From contig OY740768.1 of the NCBI GenBank assembly GCA_963513935.1, positions 67,568,231-67,632,230 on the forward strand: a stretch of DNA of 64,000 nt, read 5' to 3'. Source of the stretch: Aphrophora alni (Eukaryota; Arthropoda; Insecta; Hemiptera; Aphrophoridae). The notes under the pieces were generated by a model. The model did no database searches. It worked only from the letters and a program-made list of their open reading frames with translations, and was not told the DNA's origin. Shown piece after piece: positions 1 to 11,787 of this stretch. The position numbers and the translations under genes were made by a program. How positions within the stretch are numbered: position 1 is the stretch's first letter; every line of letters begins with the position of its first letter.

Positions 1-946
1 ACCAAAGAAAAAATTGTTTGTGAAAAGTTGAGAATTATGAAATTTTCGTCGATAATTAACAATATTTTTTTCCAAAAACAGTAGTAAAAAATGCAGTTAC
101 TAGGTAAATTGAGAGAATTTTTTTTCAAGAGTGAGGTTTTCCTTCGTATAATGTGAACTTTCGTCCAAAAAATGTTTGTACAGTAAGTAGCCATCACCCT
201 GTTTAATTCTTTAACAAACCTGGCGTTCATAAACATGTTAATTATTAATTAGCCGTGTGTAGTAAATTATCCTGTGAAGGTGTCCCTACAAATGATAGAA
301 CCACGCAAACAATGTTCTGGAATAAAATTTATTTAAATTAGAAGCCGCTCACAAAACGCATAACCATTGTAAACAACATAACACTCTCAACATAAACAAC
401 AATACTAATTGCAGAGTAAACAGGGCGCACATTATGGACATTACTGAATAGCTCGTTACTGTTGTCCAAATGAAATATGTGGCAAGGGGAGAAGGAAGCA
501 TGTTGTATTTGTGAATACATTTGGTAGCCGAGGCAGTAAATGTGCACTGATTCTGATACTACAAAATTATTGCATTATCTTTAATTTCATATCTACAGTT
601 GTATCGGAAAAGATTTTACAAAAGTCATCGATAATTCGTGGATTAAGCTCATTTAGCCTTATTATCACTTTAGGGGAGCTACAACTTCAAAGTCGGAATT
701 TTATATTATAAATATACTTCTATTTTGGTATTGAGTTTCAGACAGAAAATTCAAATTTGGTACATTTCCAATAGTTATTAGTATTATAATTTTGTAGTAT
801 TGTAATAAATCTTGCAGATTAAATAACTGTGTTTGGGGGGGGGAGTCTGTGAATGGAACTTAAGTGTAGTATACAACTTCTTCTTCTCTTATCAAAAATA
901 CAAATTATACTCTTTTAAAATGTATATCTCTTATTTTTTATTCTAG
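1..946. other. AT-rich non-coding DNA
   Basis: No open frame of convincing composition is seen; the two overlapping 66-69 codon frames around 338-711 lie on opposite strands, are AT-driven and show no domain. A G-run is present near 835-843. The last ~20 bases (about 928-946) form a pyrimidine-rich tract ending in TAG that looks like a splice acceptor for the candidate microexon that follows. Confidence 0.6.
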
Positions 947-982
947 AAAACGTGGTTCATATGCATTATCACAACGGCATAG
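947..982 (+). other. Candidate 36-nt microexon
   Basis: A strong acceptor (pyrimidine-rich 928-944, TAG at 944-946) is followed 36 nt later by a consensus donor, AG|GTAAGT, with GTAAGT at 983-988. Thirty-six nucleotides is a whole number of codons. Two of the three frames are open: one reads KRGSYALSQRH plus a final R if joined to a G, the other reads NVVHMHYHNGI. The third frame ends in a stop. I do not recognise the peptide or the host gene. Short in-frame exons with strong splice sites in long introns are typical of neuronal or developmental genes in insects. What is seen is the splice-site pair; that it is used is inference, since such pairs also arise by chance. Confidence 0.35.
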
Positions 983-3334
983 GTAAGTTTAATTTGCACA
1001 CAGTAAACATATGGGTTATGGTGGAAGTATACAATAAAACAGATATTGAATATGTTGATCTTGTAATTCTATACTACATATTGAATACGCCATTAGTATA
1101 AAGCATACTTTCTTTGGACTAAGTTTTCTTTAAAATGTCTGCCTCTGCCTCTACATAAAAAATAATACGCATACAGAATTTGTATATTTTTGATGATGGT
1201 ATTATTAGTTATGATTTTAAACAAGGAGTTAAAAAATTGTACTACTAATTAAATTCTAGTAGACGGGTTTAGAAGTATTTTTTTAAATAAATTACTGTAT
1301 TTCATTTACTAATAAACAGGTTATTATGATTTCCAATAGAACCTAATGTACATTGCGATGGAAAAATAAAATAAATATTAACATGATTGTTTGTAGATCT
1401 TCATGGCAAGAGGTAATATGACCCAAGTAATAAAGATACAATGGAAGACTTATTTTAATTTTTAATTACATTTTCATTCCATATTGCTCAATACAAACTT
1501 ACAATACTTCGGAATGTGATTTTAACTTAATTCATTGATTTGGTGTTGGACAGACAGGGAGAAAATATAATAACTTTATCGTGAGGAACTTTGGACAGAT
1601 ATATATTTTGAGGAAAAAACAAGACGCTGATTTGTTTGTATATATAATTTCTTTTCCCTGCATGAGTGGAGAAAGTAAAAAGTTACTCTAATGAAAAAGC
1701 ATTGTTTTTCCTTAGACTTATCACGCAGTTCTAATCCTTTATGTAATGTTTCTCATTTATTGTGTGAAATAACCAAGAGAAAGTCAACCTCACGACAGTT
1801 TTCGACTTTAATAATGTCATTTGATTTACAGCAATCTGTCTTGAAATAGGATTCGTGTGTTAAAAGTGTGCAATTATTTTATGGGACATCGTGCTATTGT
1901 TAAATTGCCTTCTGTCCCTTTCTACCGCCTCTCCTTGCTGGCCTTTCCAGTGGTCTTTTGTTTTTATCTGTGTCCGATTAACTGATTAGTTTAATACTAA
2001 ATTGGTGTACGCTCAAATAAAACTATTCTGTCTTTGTTTTTATAAGACAAATTATTCAGAGAAACTATGATTTTGTGTATCCTAAATACGTTGGAAGGCC
2101 TTTTAAATATTGTAGCCTATTGTTGATTCGATTCCTTATTATAGTATTTTCAAATGTTAGCATTGTTCTCTCAACTTCTTAATAAATAATTTTTTTTTTT
2201 TAATGTTTTTATTTAAAAATGCATCTGATAATCATATGTCTGACATGTCGGAACCTATAATCTTGTGGGTTATGGAAGGATTATTTAACGAATATTGAAA
2301 AGGATATAGCCTAATAACTATACATTAAAATGTAGAAAATGAATCTTCTTCAGTAGTCATAAAATTTTCGTACAGACTTAGCTAAAAATGAAAGCTGTGG
2401 GGGGGGACTTTTACTCGTTCCCTTAACTATTAATCTTAGACGTTCTGAAATTTACTACAAGTGACTTCTTTTACACATGATGAGTTCCCCAAAACTAAAA
2501 CTAAATCTTATTTATTAAGTATGTGTTTGTTTTTAATTATTTTTATCCAATGGTATTATTAGAAAAGGTAATATTATGTCTGCCTCTTTAATAGCCTATA
2601 TATGTAACAAATATTGTAAGTATTTTTAGAATACTACTATAGGTCACTTTCGGTGGTATCTATGCCATATCACTAGAGTATATTTTGTTGTAAGTAATAT
2701 AATTATTTTTTCGTCATAATGCTTCATAAGCAACTGTTTTCAATACATGCATTGAAATGCTAAAGTTGTTCTTTTTAGTCCTAGGACCTTAAAACACAAG
2801 CTGAGGTCGAAATCATCAACTCTTTCTTCGCTTATACGAATCAATTAACGATTGTAAAGCATCTATAAAAACAACCGATACTCTCGATTATAAATAACAG
2901 ATAAAACAGCTGTTACCATAGATTTTATAAATAAATACCACTAACACAAACTAAAACGCTGTAATATCTGCAAACGTGTGTAACTTGTCCAAACTTTTGA
3001 AGGTAAATAGATTATAACATTTTAGTTTTTGTGAAATTGTTTTCTTATATTTTTACTGAATAACGAAAAATATAGTTCATGACTAAGACCAAAAGAAGCT
3101 TTTCGATCCTCGCTCAATTTTCTTGAGCTTAAGTTTTTCTTGAGTTAAACTTGAGCTTGTATCGTAAAGCTTCACTTTTGGTCCTAGTGATGAAATATAT
3201 TATTCCTTACACTAACTATTAAGTAGAGAGAATAGTTGTTTATGTATTTTCTCAATATACAACTGTTATGTATATAATATAAGAATAAAACATAAATAAA
3301 TTATTGTAGAAATTGAACCGGTCAGAATTGTTTC
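983..3334. other. AT-rich intergenic or intronic DNA
   Basis: Nothing coding can be supported. The stretch contains homopolymer T and A runs (for example a T-run near 2191-2201) and a G-run near 2400-2407. No tRNA-like box pair, long inverted repeat or tandem array was noticed. Confidence 0.6.
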
Positions 3335-3560
3335 TCCTATTCCGTCGCTATATTCAGGTATGGACCCGGGGGCCTTGTGCAGTCAGAGTGGATTTGCATT
3401 TAAATTGTCGTCCTCCCCCACTCCCCCTTCTGTACTGCGTGATTACTGGGTTTTGTTATTTTTTACCGTATATTATAGCACAGGGCAGATAGCTGGGATA
3501 TGAAATATGAGCACCGATTTAAAGCGAAACCATTAATGACGGGAATTACAGACAGAATTT
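3335..3560. promoter_or_regulatory. Candidate conserved regulatory island (POU octamer)
   Basis: This stretch is less AT-skewed than its surroundings and lacks simple repeats. It contains a perfect POU octamer, ATTTGCAT, at 3392-3399 and a homeodomain-type core within CCATTAATGAC near 3531. It has no open frame. The combination resembles developmental enhancers, but the motifs are short and the call rests on composition only. Confidence 0.22.
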
Positions 3561-5201
3561 ATAGTCCATTACTGATACTTGATTCTGCTAAGCGAAATTG
3601 TGTTGTGTATCAATTGTAGTATATTGTTGTGTTTTTATTTACCTAAGTGATTAGTTATAAGTGTAATAATATCTCTGAAGTTGGCTCTAAACAATAAACC
3701 AATCAGTTATCTGTGTGAAAGCAAGCACTATAACATAAAAACTTCCCATTCCTTTTAGCATTAGACTCAAACAAGAGAGCAAAATTTCAATATGGCGAGA
3801 ACTTAAAATTCTTTCCCTCGTTAACTGCATTTTAAAATATTATATTTATTTTGCAGTATCTAATGTTGTGCAGTTTTAAAATTAGCATCCAACGATATTC
3901 ATGTGACGTTTCTACAGTCACTAAAAAATCCCCAAAAAAGTTCGTATGTTAAAATGACCCAAAATCCAGGCACAATTGTTGTTTCTCTACCCGGTCAAAT
4001 AGTACGTTAAAATCATATATGGTCCAACACGTAAATTATTTTTGTCACAATATAAGGCAGGTTTCTTACGAAATTCCCATTACATCGCTAGCAGGTAAGT
4101 CTTAAAATGGCGGCAGCTTTATGTTTTCGTGTGTAACTTTTCTTATATACTTAATATAAAATCGCACAGTGTCTTATTTTATACCATTTTAAAATCACCA
4201 TCCAGTGATGCTCATTTCACCTTTCTAAAATACAAATTAAGAAAGTTATGTATGGCTAAAAAAATCTTGGTAATATACACACAAATCCAGGTATAAACAT
4301 TGTTTTCCTACGCAATCAATTAGCGCTTTAATTCATTTTTAAACAAACAGGTTTTGAACACGTAAATATTGTCCCAAATAATATACGGCTGGTAACAGGA
4401 ATTCCTGTAATATCACCAATGAAATAACTGCTAACGGATTGCACAACAAAATTATATTTTCGCTTAGATTGCTAATTAATAATACGCGAAATTATAAAAG
4501 AACTAGGTTCATGATGTTATCTTGTGTTGTAGAACAGACATGTGCAGAGCAGAACTCATTAAGGGTGGGGCATAAATACGAGACTAACATAGAATGAATC
4601 TGAGAGGTCTTTGTTAGTCAGCTAACATTAGCACTTTTATTTAACTCGATACGCGTTAGCCATTTCCCAATGTTTACATACACTCAGTACGTATTTGCAC
4701 GTAATTGGAGTAAGGCTCGTTGTGGGTTACTGACGCTATACAAGTAAGTTCAAACAGTTAATTTCACAACTATCTATAAAATTAAACACATTTCTTAATT
4801 ATTGCCAAAACTACTGCTATTTTGTATGTTGAGCTATAAAGGTTCGTTATCTTTACTCGCTATAGATTGAATAAATAGGCCTATTGTGTGCTATAAAGTA
4901 TTTTGTCTCCATTTATTTGTTTTTTTTTCAAATTTTTGAGGATATAGAATAAAAGAAATGCATTAACCACAAACTAAAATACTAGATCTGTCACTTCCAT
5001 CAGACAATTCCGGACTTCACTCAGAACTTTTTGAAGTTCCTTTAAGCAAATGACAGGCTCTAATCTGTGTTGTTTATTACAAAGATAACAAAACAAGAAG
5101 GCCATGATTCATGGCCCAAACTATCTTATATTTATCTTCATAAACTTTAAATATTGAGCTTCCTAATGAACTTGTAATGAATTCTAAACTACTTAAACGT
5201 A
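3561..5201. other. Non-coding DNA with two GTAAGT donor-like sites
   Basis: No coding frame. CAG|GTAAGT occurs at 4092-4100 but with a poor upstream pyrimidine tract. A second donor-like CAA|GTAAGT lies at 4741-4749, at the end of a ~240-bp stretch (4500-4743) of balanced composition that includes a TATA-like CATAAATA near 4570. That could be a 5' non-coding exon, but support is weak. A small palindrome, GGCCAT-GATTC-ATGGCC, lies near 5100-5117. Confidence 0.4.
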
Positions 5202-5377
5202 ATGGAATAAAACTTTAACACAAATTCTCCCAAATAGTACGTGTATTTATTCAAAGGCGTTTATAGTTTAGGTATTGTAGTTCGTGCATTACTGAAGATG
5301 GCGACTTTGTCGTTGAAACTCGTTTGAATAAATAATCGTACTATTCTTTAGAGTTTTTTGTTTAAGTTTTATTCCAT
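5202..5377. mobile_element. MITE-like element, ~60-bp terminal inverted repeats
   Basis: The ends ATGGAATAAAACTT (5202 onward) and its reverse complement (ending at 5377) start two imperfect inverted arms of about 60 bp. Within both arms the blocks ATAGTACG and TATTTATTCAAA recur at equivalent places. The total is 176 bp with no coding capacity, so it would be a non-autonomous element mobilised in trans. A clean target-site duplication was not found. The centre holds a small stem followed by GAAAC (5292-5319) that resembles part of a hammerhead ribozyme core. The superfamily is undetermined. Confidence 0.65.
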
Positions 5378-6229
5378 CAAGTAGCCTATACCTCACAAGT
5401 CAAGCTCAATATTTATTTATATTTATGCTTAGAACTATGTGTATTTTTTCGTGCATTTGTATTTACTCACGTGTTGATTTAACATCACATTTGTATACGT
5501 TATTTTATTGTTACTTTTTTTTCATGCAATTTATGCATGTGCCCCAATCGACTTCGTTGTTAAATATGAATTAACTGTTTTTCTGACATATTAATGCGGA
5601 AAATGTATTTTTATTGTAATAAATATTTCATTGGAAGCTAATTCCTTTAAAGCAATATATTCCCTAGATTTGTTTCCTGGTTGTTCCTTTAAATTATTTG
5701 ACTTTAACTCAACTACATTAATATGGAAATTTAGTCAATTGCCTATGTAATATACAAGAGAATGCATATTATAAAACTAAATTGTAATATGAAAATATTG
5801 TTCGATATAACGATGTCAGATTTTCATAGAATCTGTATATCTGCGTAAACAAATGGAAATACCGAACATGCATACTTGTGACCGAATAAACTTTGTTTAA
5901 ATTAATTATTGTATTTGCTTTCATTTGATATTTATTTCTTAAATACGAACGGAAAAAATAAATGATAAATTGTTGACATAGTTAAGAAAATATACTTTAA
6001 GTCATTGTGTTAATAATTTACACCAACGGTGAAACTTGAATAGAAGACACGATCGGTGAAAGAAAGAAATTAACTCTCCATTTCGAAAGAAGTTCCAATT
6101 GTATATAAATATTCGTAAAAATAGCAGAACGTGTGTTCATTTTTTAGAGTTTAATTTCATTGTAAATGTGAGATACTATATACATTGAGCGGTTTTTAAT
6201 ACTGTCATCTATTTACTTGATTTATCATT
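5378..6229. other. AT-rich non-coding DNA
   Basis: No open frame, repeat array or RNA gene is visible. Composition is AT-rich with scattered short A and T runs only. Confidence 0.6.
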
Positions 6230-6420
6230 TTCATTTATTATTTGGCAAGTCACCATCTACAATATTATCTCTAATTGACCTCGGTTTATAATTGCAATTG
6301 CCAATAATGTTTAACTGACCTCGTTATCTAACAATAATGACGTGAAACTATATTCATTGCAAAATAAACACAGCCTCCATACCGTAATACTACATCCGCA
6401 ACTCAAATTATGGAATAGGA
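6230..6420. promoter_or_regulatory. Candidate regulatory island (homeodomain-like words)
   Basis: A compact stretch with repeated TAATTG/CAATT-type words and two CTGACCTC/TTGACCTC copies (around 6276 and 6315; nuclear-receptor half-site-like). It has no simple repeats and no coding frame. Enhancer identity is inferred from motif density and would need sequence conservation to support it. Confidence 0.18.
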
Positions 6421-7099
6421 AATCAAAGTAAACAGATTTCTTAAATTAAAAATACTAAAACAAATTAAGTTCCAATTTTAAATTAAATTAAACGTAAATA
6501 GATAGAAAAAAAGGTCCTTTAGTAAAAAGACCACAAGTGCTATAAATGAAATTTGAAAAGCACTTGAATATTTGAAGCAAAGAAATAACACCGAGATGTT
6601 TACTTTGACGCCACCCTCGTTCTCTGGGTAAACACTCCATCCTCCCTCCGCAGCCAAGCTACGTGAATAAATGGTAATTATGTTGAAATTAAATTATAGT
6701 ATTTAGTTACTTAAAATAGGTGAAATTTTTGTGACGAGTATCTTTTCAATTCCTTTTTGAAAAAAAAAGATTGTATGACTTGAGCTTGTATTAAAGGTTT
6801 AAAATTAGCACTTCCGGAATGTCCTTTCAGATATGAAAGATGGATTTTAAATAGAAATTATTTACGTTATTAATTTTAAAGTTAATCCTATACTCAAATA
6901 TATTTTTTATTGCAAATCAAAACTGTTTGTAGTTTTGCTTTAGTTGTGTTTATTTAATTTAATTTATTGATTAGATAAAAAGCGTATAGGAGTCGGCACA
7001 AATAAATCCTTGTCCACACCTGAGCCGAGGGCGTTCCAACAAAAATAGGCTTCGTTTCAATACAAATTTAGTAATTAGGAGTTAGGCGTACTAATAAGG

Positions 7100-7101
<2 letters not shown>
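6421..7101. other. AT-rich non-coding DNA
   Basis: No gene is supported. A slightly GC-richer patch (about 6598-6665) has no open frame or splice-site pair. Confidence 0.55.

Positions 7102-7147
<46 letters not shown>
7102..7147. repeat. (TA)n microsatellite
   Basis: An uninterrupted run of TA dinucleotides of about 46 bp, directly readable in the sequence. Confidence 0.98.
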
Positions 7148-7151
<4 letters not shown>

Positions 7152-7599
7152 AATTGGAATCAGACCCAAAAATAAATCATGTATGGTACTGAGTATAAGT
7201 CGATTTTTTTACACACTTTCCAATTTTGAAATGAGTGGGACTTTTTTTACTCTTTTTAGTACGAGAGTATTTTAAGTTTATAATTAAATTATTTTTATTG
7301 CTATTTTTCAAAGTATAGGAATTTAAATAATATGTTTAACACGTGTGATTTTTATTAGGAATTTCTTATCACAAATAAATCTCGTTATAATCTTCGAAAT
7401 ATATATTTTTAAATCCAATATTGCCAATTTTTCTTGCAACTGTAGTCTCATTTGAAAAGTTTACTTTACTACCTTATAAAAATGTTTTAAAATATATATA
7501 GAATGAATTTAAACTTAAAATATAGTTTTCTTTAATTGCTATATCTCTAACAATTCTTATTCACTTGATTTCATTGGATATTCAATTAAGGGAAGTATT
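7148..7599. other. AT-rich non-coding DNA
   Basis: Nothing recognisable; short T-runs only. Confidence 0.6.
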
Positions 7600-7830
7600 C
7601 GCCTTGTAGTATTCACAACAGAAACCTTATGTTCCCCCTATCCTATACTATTTCTTCGCGCCAAGCATTAATTGCCAACTTGCCGCAAAGAACAGGCGCG
7701 TGATTCGCCTTCCAATTGCGTCATAACACTCCCAGATTTTCAATTAATCGAACTTTGCCGCTAACTTTTAAAGCTGTCAGATCGACACGTACTGCCTTGA
7801 ATTGGCATTCGAACGTTAGATTATAACTTC
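7600..7830. promoter_or_regulatory. Candidate regulatory island upstream of satellite
   Basis: Balanced composition with GCGCC/GGCGCG words, TTAATTGCC, TTCCAATTGCG and TCAATTAATCG (homeodomain-type cores) and no open frame. It stands out sharply from the AT-rich DNA on its left and the satellite on its right. A cis-regulatory role is inference. Confidence 0.22.
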
Positions 7831-8401
7831 TAGTAAAAGGCTTAACTGAAGCTCAGCGGATCAACAAAGACATTAAGAATGGAAACAAAAAGATAATCTT
7901 AGATTGTATCGCTAATTTGGCTTACTCAAATATTATTCTAAAATAATAAGTTATAGACAGTGAAACAAATTTAAAGTAGACTAAATATATCTTCAACTAT
8001 CACAATTTGTAACAGTAGTGGTATTCCTAACTTCAACTAGTTTAATTAAACTTCAACTCGCTACACCACAATATGTAACATCTGTATACTAGTTTATTGA
8101 AAGTCTTTCGCTTTACCCCAATATGTAACATCTATATAGCTGTTTTTTTCAAGACTTTAGCTCTACCACGTACGTATTATCAGACTACCAGTTTATTTCA
8201 CGACTTTGACTCTACCACAATATGTAACATCTGTGTATCAATTCATTTCAAGACTTTGTGTCTACCACAATATGTAACATTTGTGTATCAATTCATTTCA
8301 AGACTTTGTATCTATCACAATATGTAACATCTGTATATCAATTTATCTCAAAACTTTGACTCTACCACAATATGTAACATCTGTGTATCAATTTATTTCA
8401 A

Positions 8402-9450
8402 GACTTTGTGTCTACCACAATATGTAACATTTGTGTATCAATTCATTTCAAGACTTTGTGTCTACCACATATGTAACATCTGTGTATCAATTCATTTCAA
8501 GACTTTGACTCTACCACAAAATGTAACATGTGTGTATCAATTCATTTCAAGACTTTGACTCAATCACAATATGTAACATCTGTGTACCAGTTTATTTAAA
8601 GACTTTGACTCTACCACGATATATAACATCTGTGTATCAATTCATTTCAAGATTTTGACTCAATCACAATATGTAACATCTGTGTATCAATTCATTTCAA
8701 GACTTTGACTCTACCACAAAATGTAACATGTGTGTATCAATTTCTTTCAATACTTTGACTCTACCACAATATGTAACATATGTGTATCAATTCATTTCAA
8801 GACTTTGACTCAATCACAATATGTAACATCTGTGTACCAGTTTATTTAAAGACTTTGACTCTACCACGATATGTAACATCTGTGTATCAATTCATTTCAA
8901 GATTTTGACTCAATCACAATATGTACCATCTGTGTACCAGTTTATTTAAAGACTTTGACTCTACCACAATATATAACATCTGTGTACCAGTTTATTTCAA
9001 GACTTTGACTCTACCACAATATGTAACATATGTGTATCAATTCATTTCAAGACTTTGACTCAATCACAATATGTAACATCTGTGTACCAGTTTATTTAAA
9101 GACTTTGACTCTACCACGATATGTAACATCTGTGTATCAATTCATTTCAAGATTTTGACTCAATCACAATATGTAACATCTGTGTACCAGTTTATTTAAA
9201 GACTTTGACTCTACCACAATATATAACATCTGTGTACCAGTTTATTTCAAGACTTTGACTCTACCACAATATATAACATCTGTGTACCAGTTTATTTCAA
9301 GACTTTGACTCTACCACAATATGTAACATCTGTGTACCAGTTTATTTAAAGACTTTGACTCTACCACAATATATAACATCTGTGTACCAGTTTATTTAAA
9401 GATTTTGACTCTACCACAATATATAACATCTGTGTACCAGTTTATTTCAA
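8402..9450. repeat. Higher-order repeat copy 1 (~1,049 bp, 21 units)
   Basis: This block of 21 satellite units is repeated almost base for base at 9451-10496. It includes private variants such as a 49-bp unit lacking one base (CTACCACATATG near 8462) and TGTACCATC near 8925. Inside it, a five-unit 250-bp subrepeat occurs twice in a row (8761-9010 and 9011-9260). Confidence 0.9.
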
Positions 9451-10496
9451 GACTTTGTGTCTACCACAATATGTAACATTTGTGTATCAATTCATTTCAA
9501 GACTTTGTGTCTACCACATATGTAACATCTGTGTATCAATTCATTTCAAGACTTTGACTCTACCACAAAATGTAACATGTGTGTATCAATTCATTTCAAG
9601 ACTTTGACTCAATCACAATATGTAACATCTGTGTACCAGTTTATTTAAAGACTTTGACTCTACCACGATATATAACATCTGTGTATCAATTCATTTCAAG
9701 ATTTTGACTCAATCACAATATGTAACATCTGTGTATCAATTCATTTCAAGACTTTGACTCTACCACAAAATGTAACATGTGTGTATCAATTTCTTTCAAT
9801 ACTTTGACTCTACCACAATATGTAACATATGTGTATCAATTCATTTCAAGACTTTGACTCAATCACAATATGTAACATCTGTGTACCAGTTTATTTAAAG
9901 ACTTTGACTCTACCACGATATGTAACATCTGTGTATCAATTCATTTCAAGATTTTGACTCAATCACAATATGTACCATCTGTGTACCAGTTTATTTAAAG
10001 ACTTTGACTCTACCACAATATATAACATCTGTGTACCAGTTTATTTCAAGACTTTGACTCTACCACAATATGTAACATATGTGTATCAATTCATTTCAAG
10101 ACTTTGACTCAATCACAATATGTAACATCTGTGTACCAGTTTATTTAAAGACTTTGACTCTACCACGATATGTAACATCTGTGTATCAATTCATTTCAAG
10201 ATTTTGACTCAATCACAATATGTAACATCTGTGTACCAGTTTATTTAAAGACTTTGACTCTACCACAATATATAACATCTGTGTACCAGTTTATTTCAAG
10301 ACTTTGACTCTACCACAATATATAACATCTGTGTACCAGTTTATTTCAAGACTTTGACTCTACCACAATATGTAACATCTGTGTACCAGTTTATTTAAAG
10401 ACTTTGACTCTACCACAATATATAACATCTGTGTACCAGTTTATTTAAAGATTTTGACTACCACAATATATAACATCTGTGTACCAGTTTATTTCA
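9451..10496. repeat. Higher-order repeat copy 2 (~1,046 bp)
   Basis: A near-identical second copy of 8402-9450. The only clear length change seen by eye is a 3-bp loss in the last unit (GATTTTGACTACC near 10451, against GATTTTGACTCTACC). The 250-bp subrepeat recurs at 9810-10059 and 10060-10309, and once more outside the copy at about 10508-10757. The near-identity means a recent duplication or an assembly effect. Confidence 0.9.
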
Positions 10497-10857
10497 AGAC
10501 TTTGACTCTACCACAATATGTAACATATGTGTATCAATTCATTTCAAGACTTTGACTCAATCACAATATGTAACATCTGTGTACCAGTTTATTTAAAGAC
10601 TTTGACTCTACCACGATATGTAACATCTGTGTATCAATTCATTTCAAGATTTTGACTCAATCACAATATGTAACATCTGTGTACCAGTTTATTTAAAGAC
10701 TTTGATTCTACCACAATATATAACATCTGTGTACCAGTTTATTTCAAGACTTTCGCTCCACCACAACACGTAAAATCTGACTACCAATAAATTTCAAGAC
10801 TTTCATTCTACAACGTGTTCAAGAATTTCGTTTATAACAACTGTGTATCAGTTAAAT

Positions 10858-11756
10858 TCCATGGAAAAGTTTATTTAAAAATTTATAACATAACAATATA
10901 AAAAATTAACATTGCGAAGTTTGTTACACAGTTACCGTCAAGCGTGTTTACTAACTACTAAGATGTTTGCTTTTAAGCCGTACGAAGTTTTTATACATAA
11001 TAATATTGTCATGTTATTTTAATGAAATATTGTATATATATTAATGGCGGCCTTTCAAAACTCTTTGTATACGGTTCCAAGGCATGGACACAGATGCTCC
11101 GACTTGCACCTAAGTATTAAATCCAATGATCTGAACAAAGCGTAACGAACAGTATTAAAAAAACTTCCACTGAAAATTTAATTTGAATTATTTTCTAAAA
11201 CTGTCCAACAGAATATTTGCACATTATGAACAAATCATTGACACGTATAATACTTTCATGTATAAGTGTATAAGTAGTAAGCCACTCTTTTTATTTGTCG
11301 GTGTTAGTAGTGTTTTGTTCAGGTTTACGATATCTGTGATAGATTCTACAGTTGGTCTAGGAATATTGTTGTGTGTCACAACCTTTTATTGAATCTACTA
11401 AAACGTCCAAGGAACTAGGTCTATTGTTTAAGTATCAACTAAGGAATACGTTAACATAAGGAGAGAAGTACTGGCTATGTCTTTTCTAGTAAACTAACTT
11501 TTGTTATTAGGGTGTAAATTTTAATTGCATTCTATATCTTTAGTACCATTTACTGTCCATTATCATTTATCGCTGCTTCTTAAAAACATTTACGGTACAT
11601 TCCTGCAGGTCATGAGATCCCTCCTACAAACATACAGCTTATTTTGCAGACTGACTACATTCGCTTGTTAATTCTTTTCTCGTCGTTGTCCAACATTACT
11701 ACACTCATCTTTACATTTTCTTATTATAAAATAAATTATATTTAAGGCTTTGATTT
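10858..11756. other. AT-rich non-coding DNA
   Basis: No gene supported. The 69-codon frame at 11183-11392 is hydrophobic and has no family resemblance. The stretch ends at the branch-point-like CTAAT of the recursive splice site. Confidence 0.55.
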
Positions 11757-11787
11757 CTAATTCCGAGTATTTTGTTTTCAGGTAAGT
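11757..11787 (+). promoter_or_regulatory. Candidate recursive splice site (zero-length exon)
   Basis: A branch-point-like CTAAT (11757-11761) is followed by a T-rich tract and TTTTCAG (AG at 11780-11781), which abuts GTAAGT at 11782-11787. The acceptor-donor juxtaposition CAG|GTAAGT is the signature of ratcheting points used to remove very long insect introns in steps, as described for Drosophila Ubx and other long-intron genes. The match is close to ideal on the plus strand. If used, the window lies inside a long plus-strand intron. Use in vivo is not shown by sequence alone. Confidence 0.5.

Larger units (their letters stand above)
7993..10857. repeat. 50-bp satellite array, about 56 units
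   Basis: The unit contains ACCACAATATGTAACATC, then TGTGTAYCARTT, then ATTTCAAGACTTTGACTC. Lengths are almost always exactly 50 bp. Units at both edges (before ~8200 and after ~10750) are degenerate, while the centre is homogeneous, as expected for an array evolving by unequal exchange. Unit variants differ at diagnostic positions (ACCAG versus ATCAA; TTTAAAG versus TTCAAG; ACTCTACC versus ACTCAATC; CACGAT versus CACAAT). The 76-codon frame at 8097-8327 is an accident of the repeat. No protein is expected. Confidence 0.97.

Noticed and set aside
4092..4100. Third recursive splice site (CAG|GTAAGT)
   Set aside because: The donor half is perfect, but the upstream 25 bases are not pyrimidine-rich, so the acceptor half is unconvincing.
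8097..8327. 76-codon frame in the satellite
   Set aside because: Lies within 50-bp satellite units; 50 is not divisible by three and the frame is broken in later units.
8056..10857. CRISPR-like array
   Set aside because: Units are contiguous near-identical 50-mers without unique spacers, and the genome is eukaryotic.
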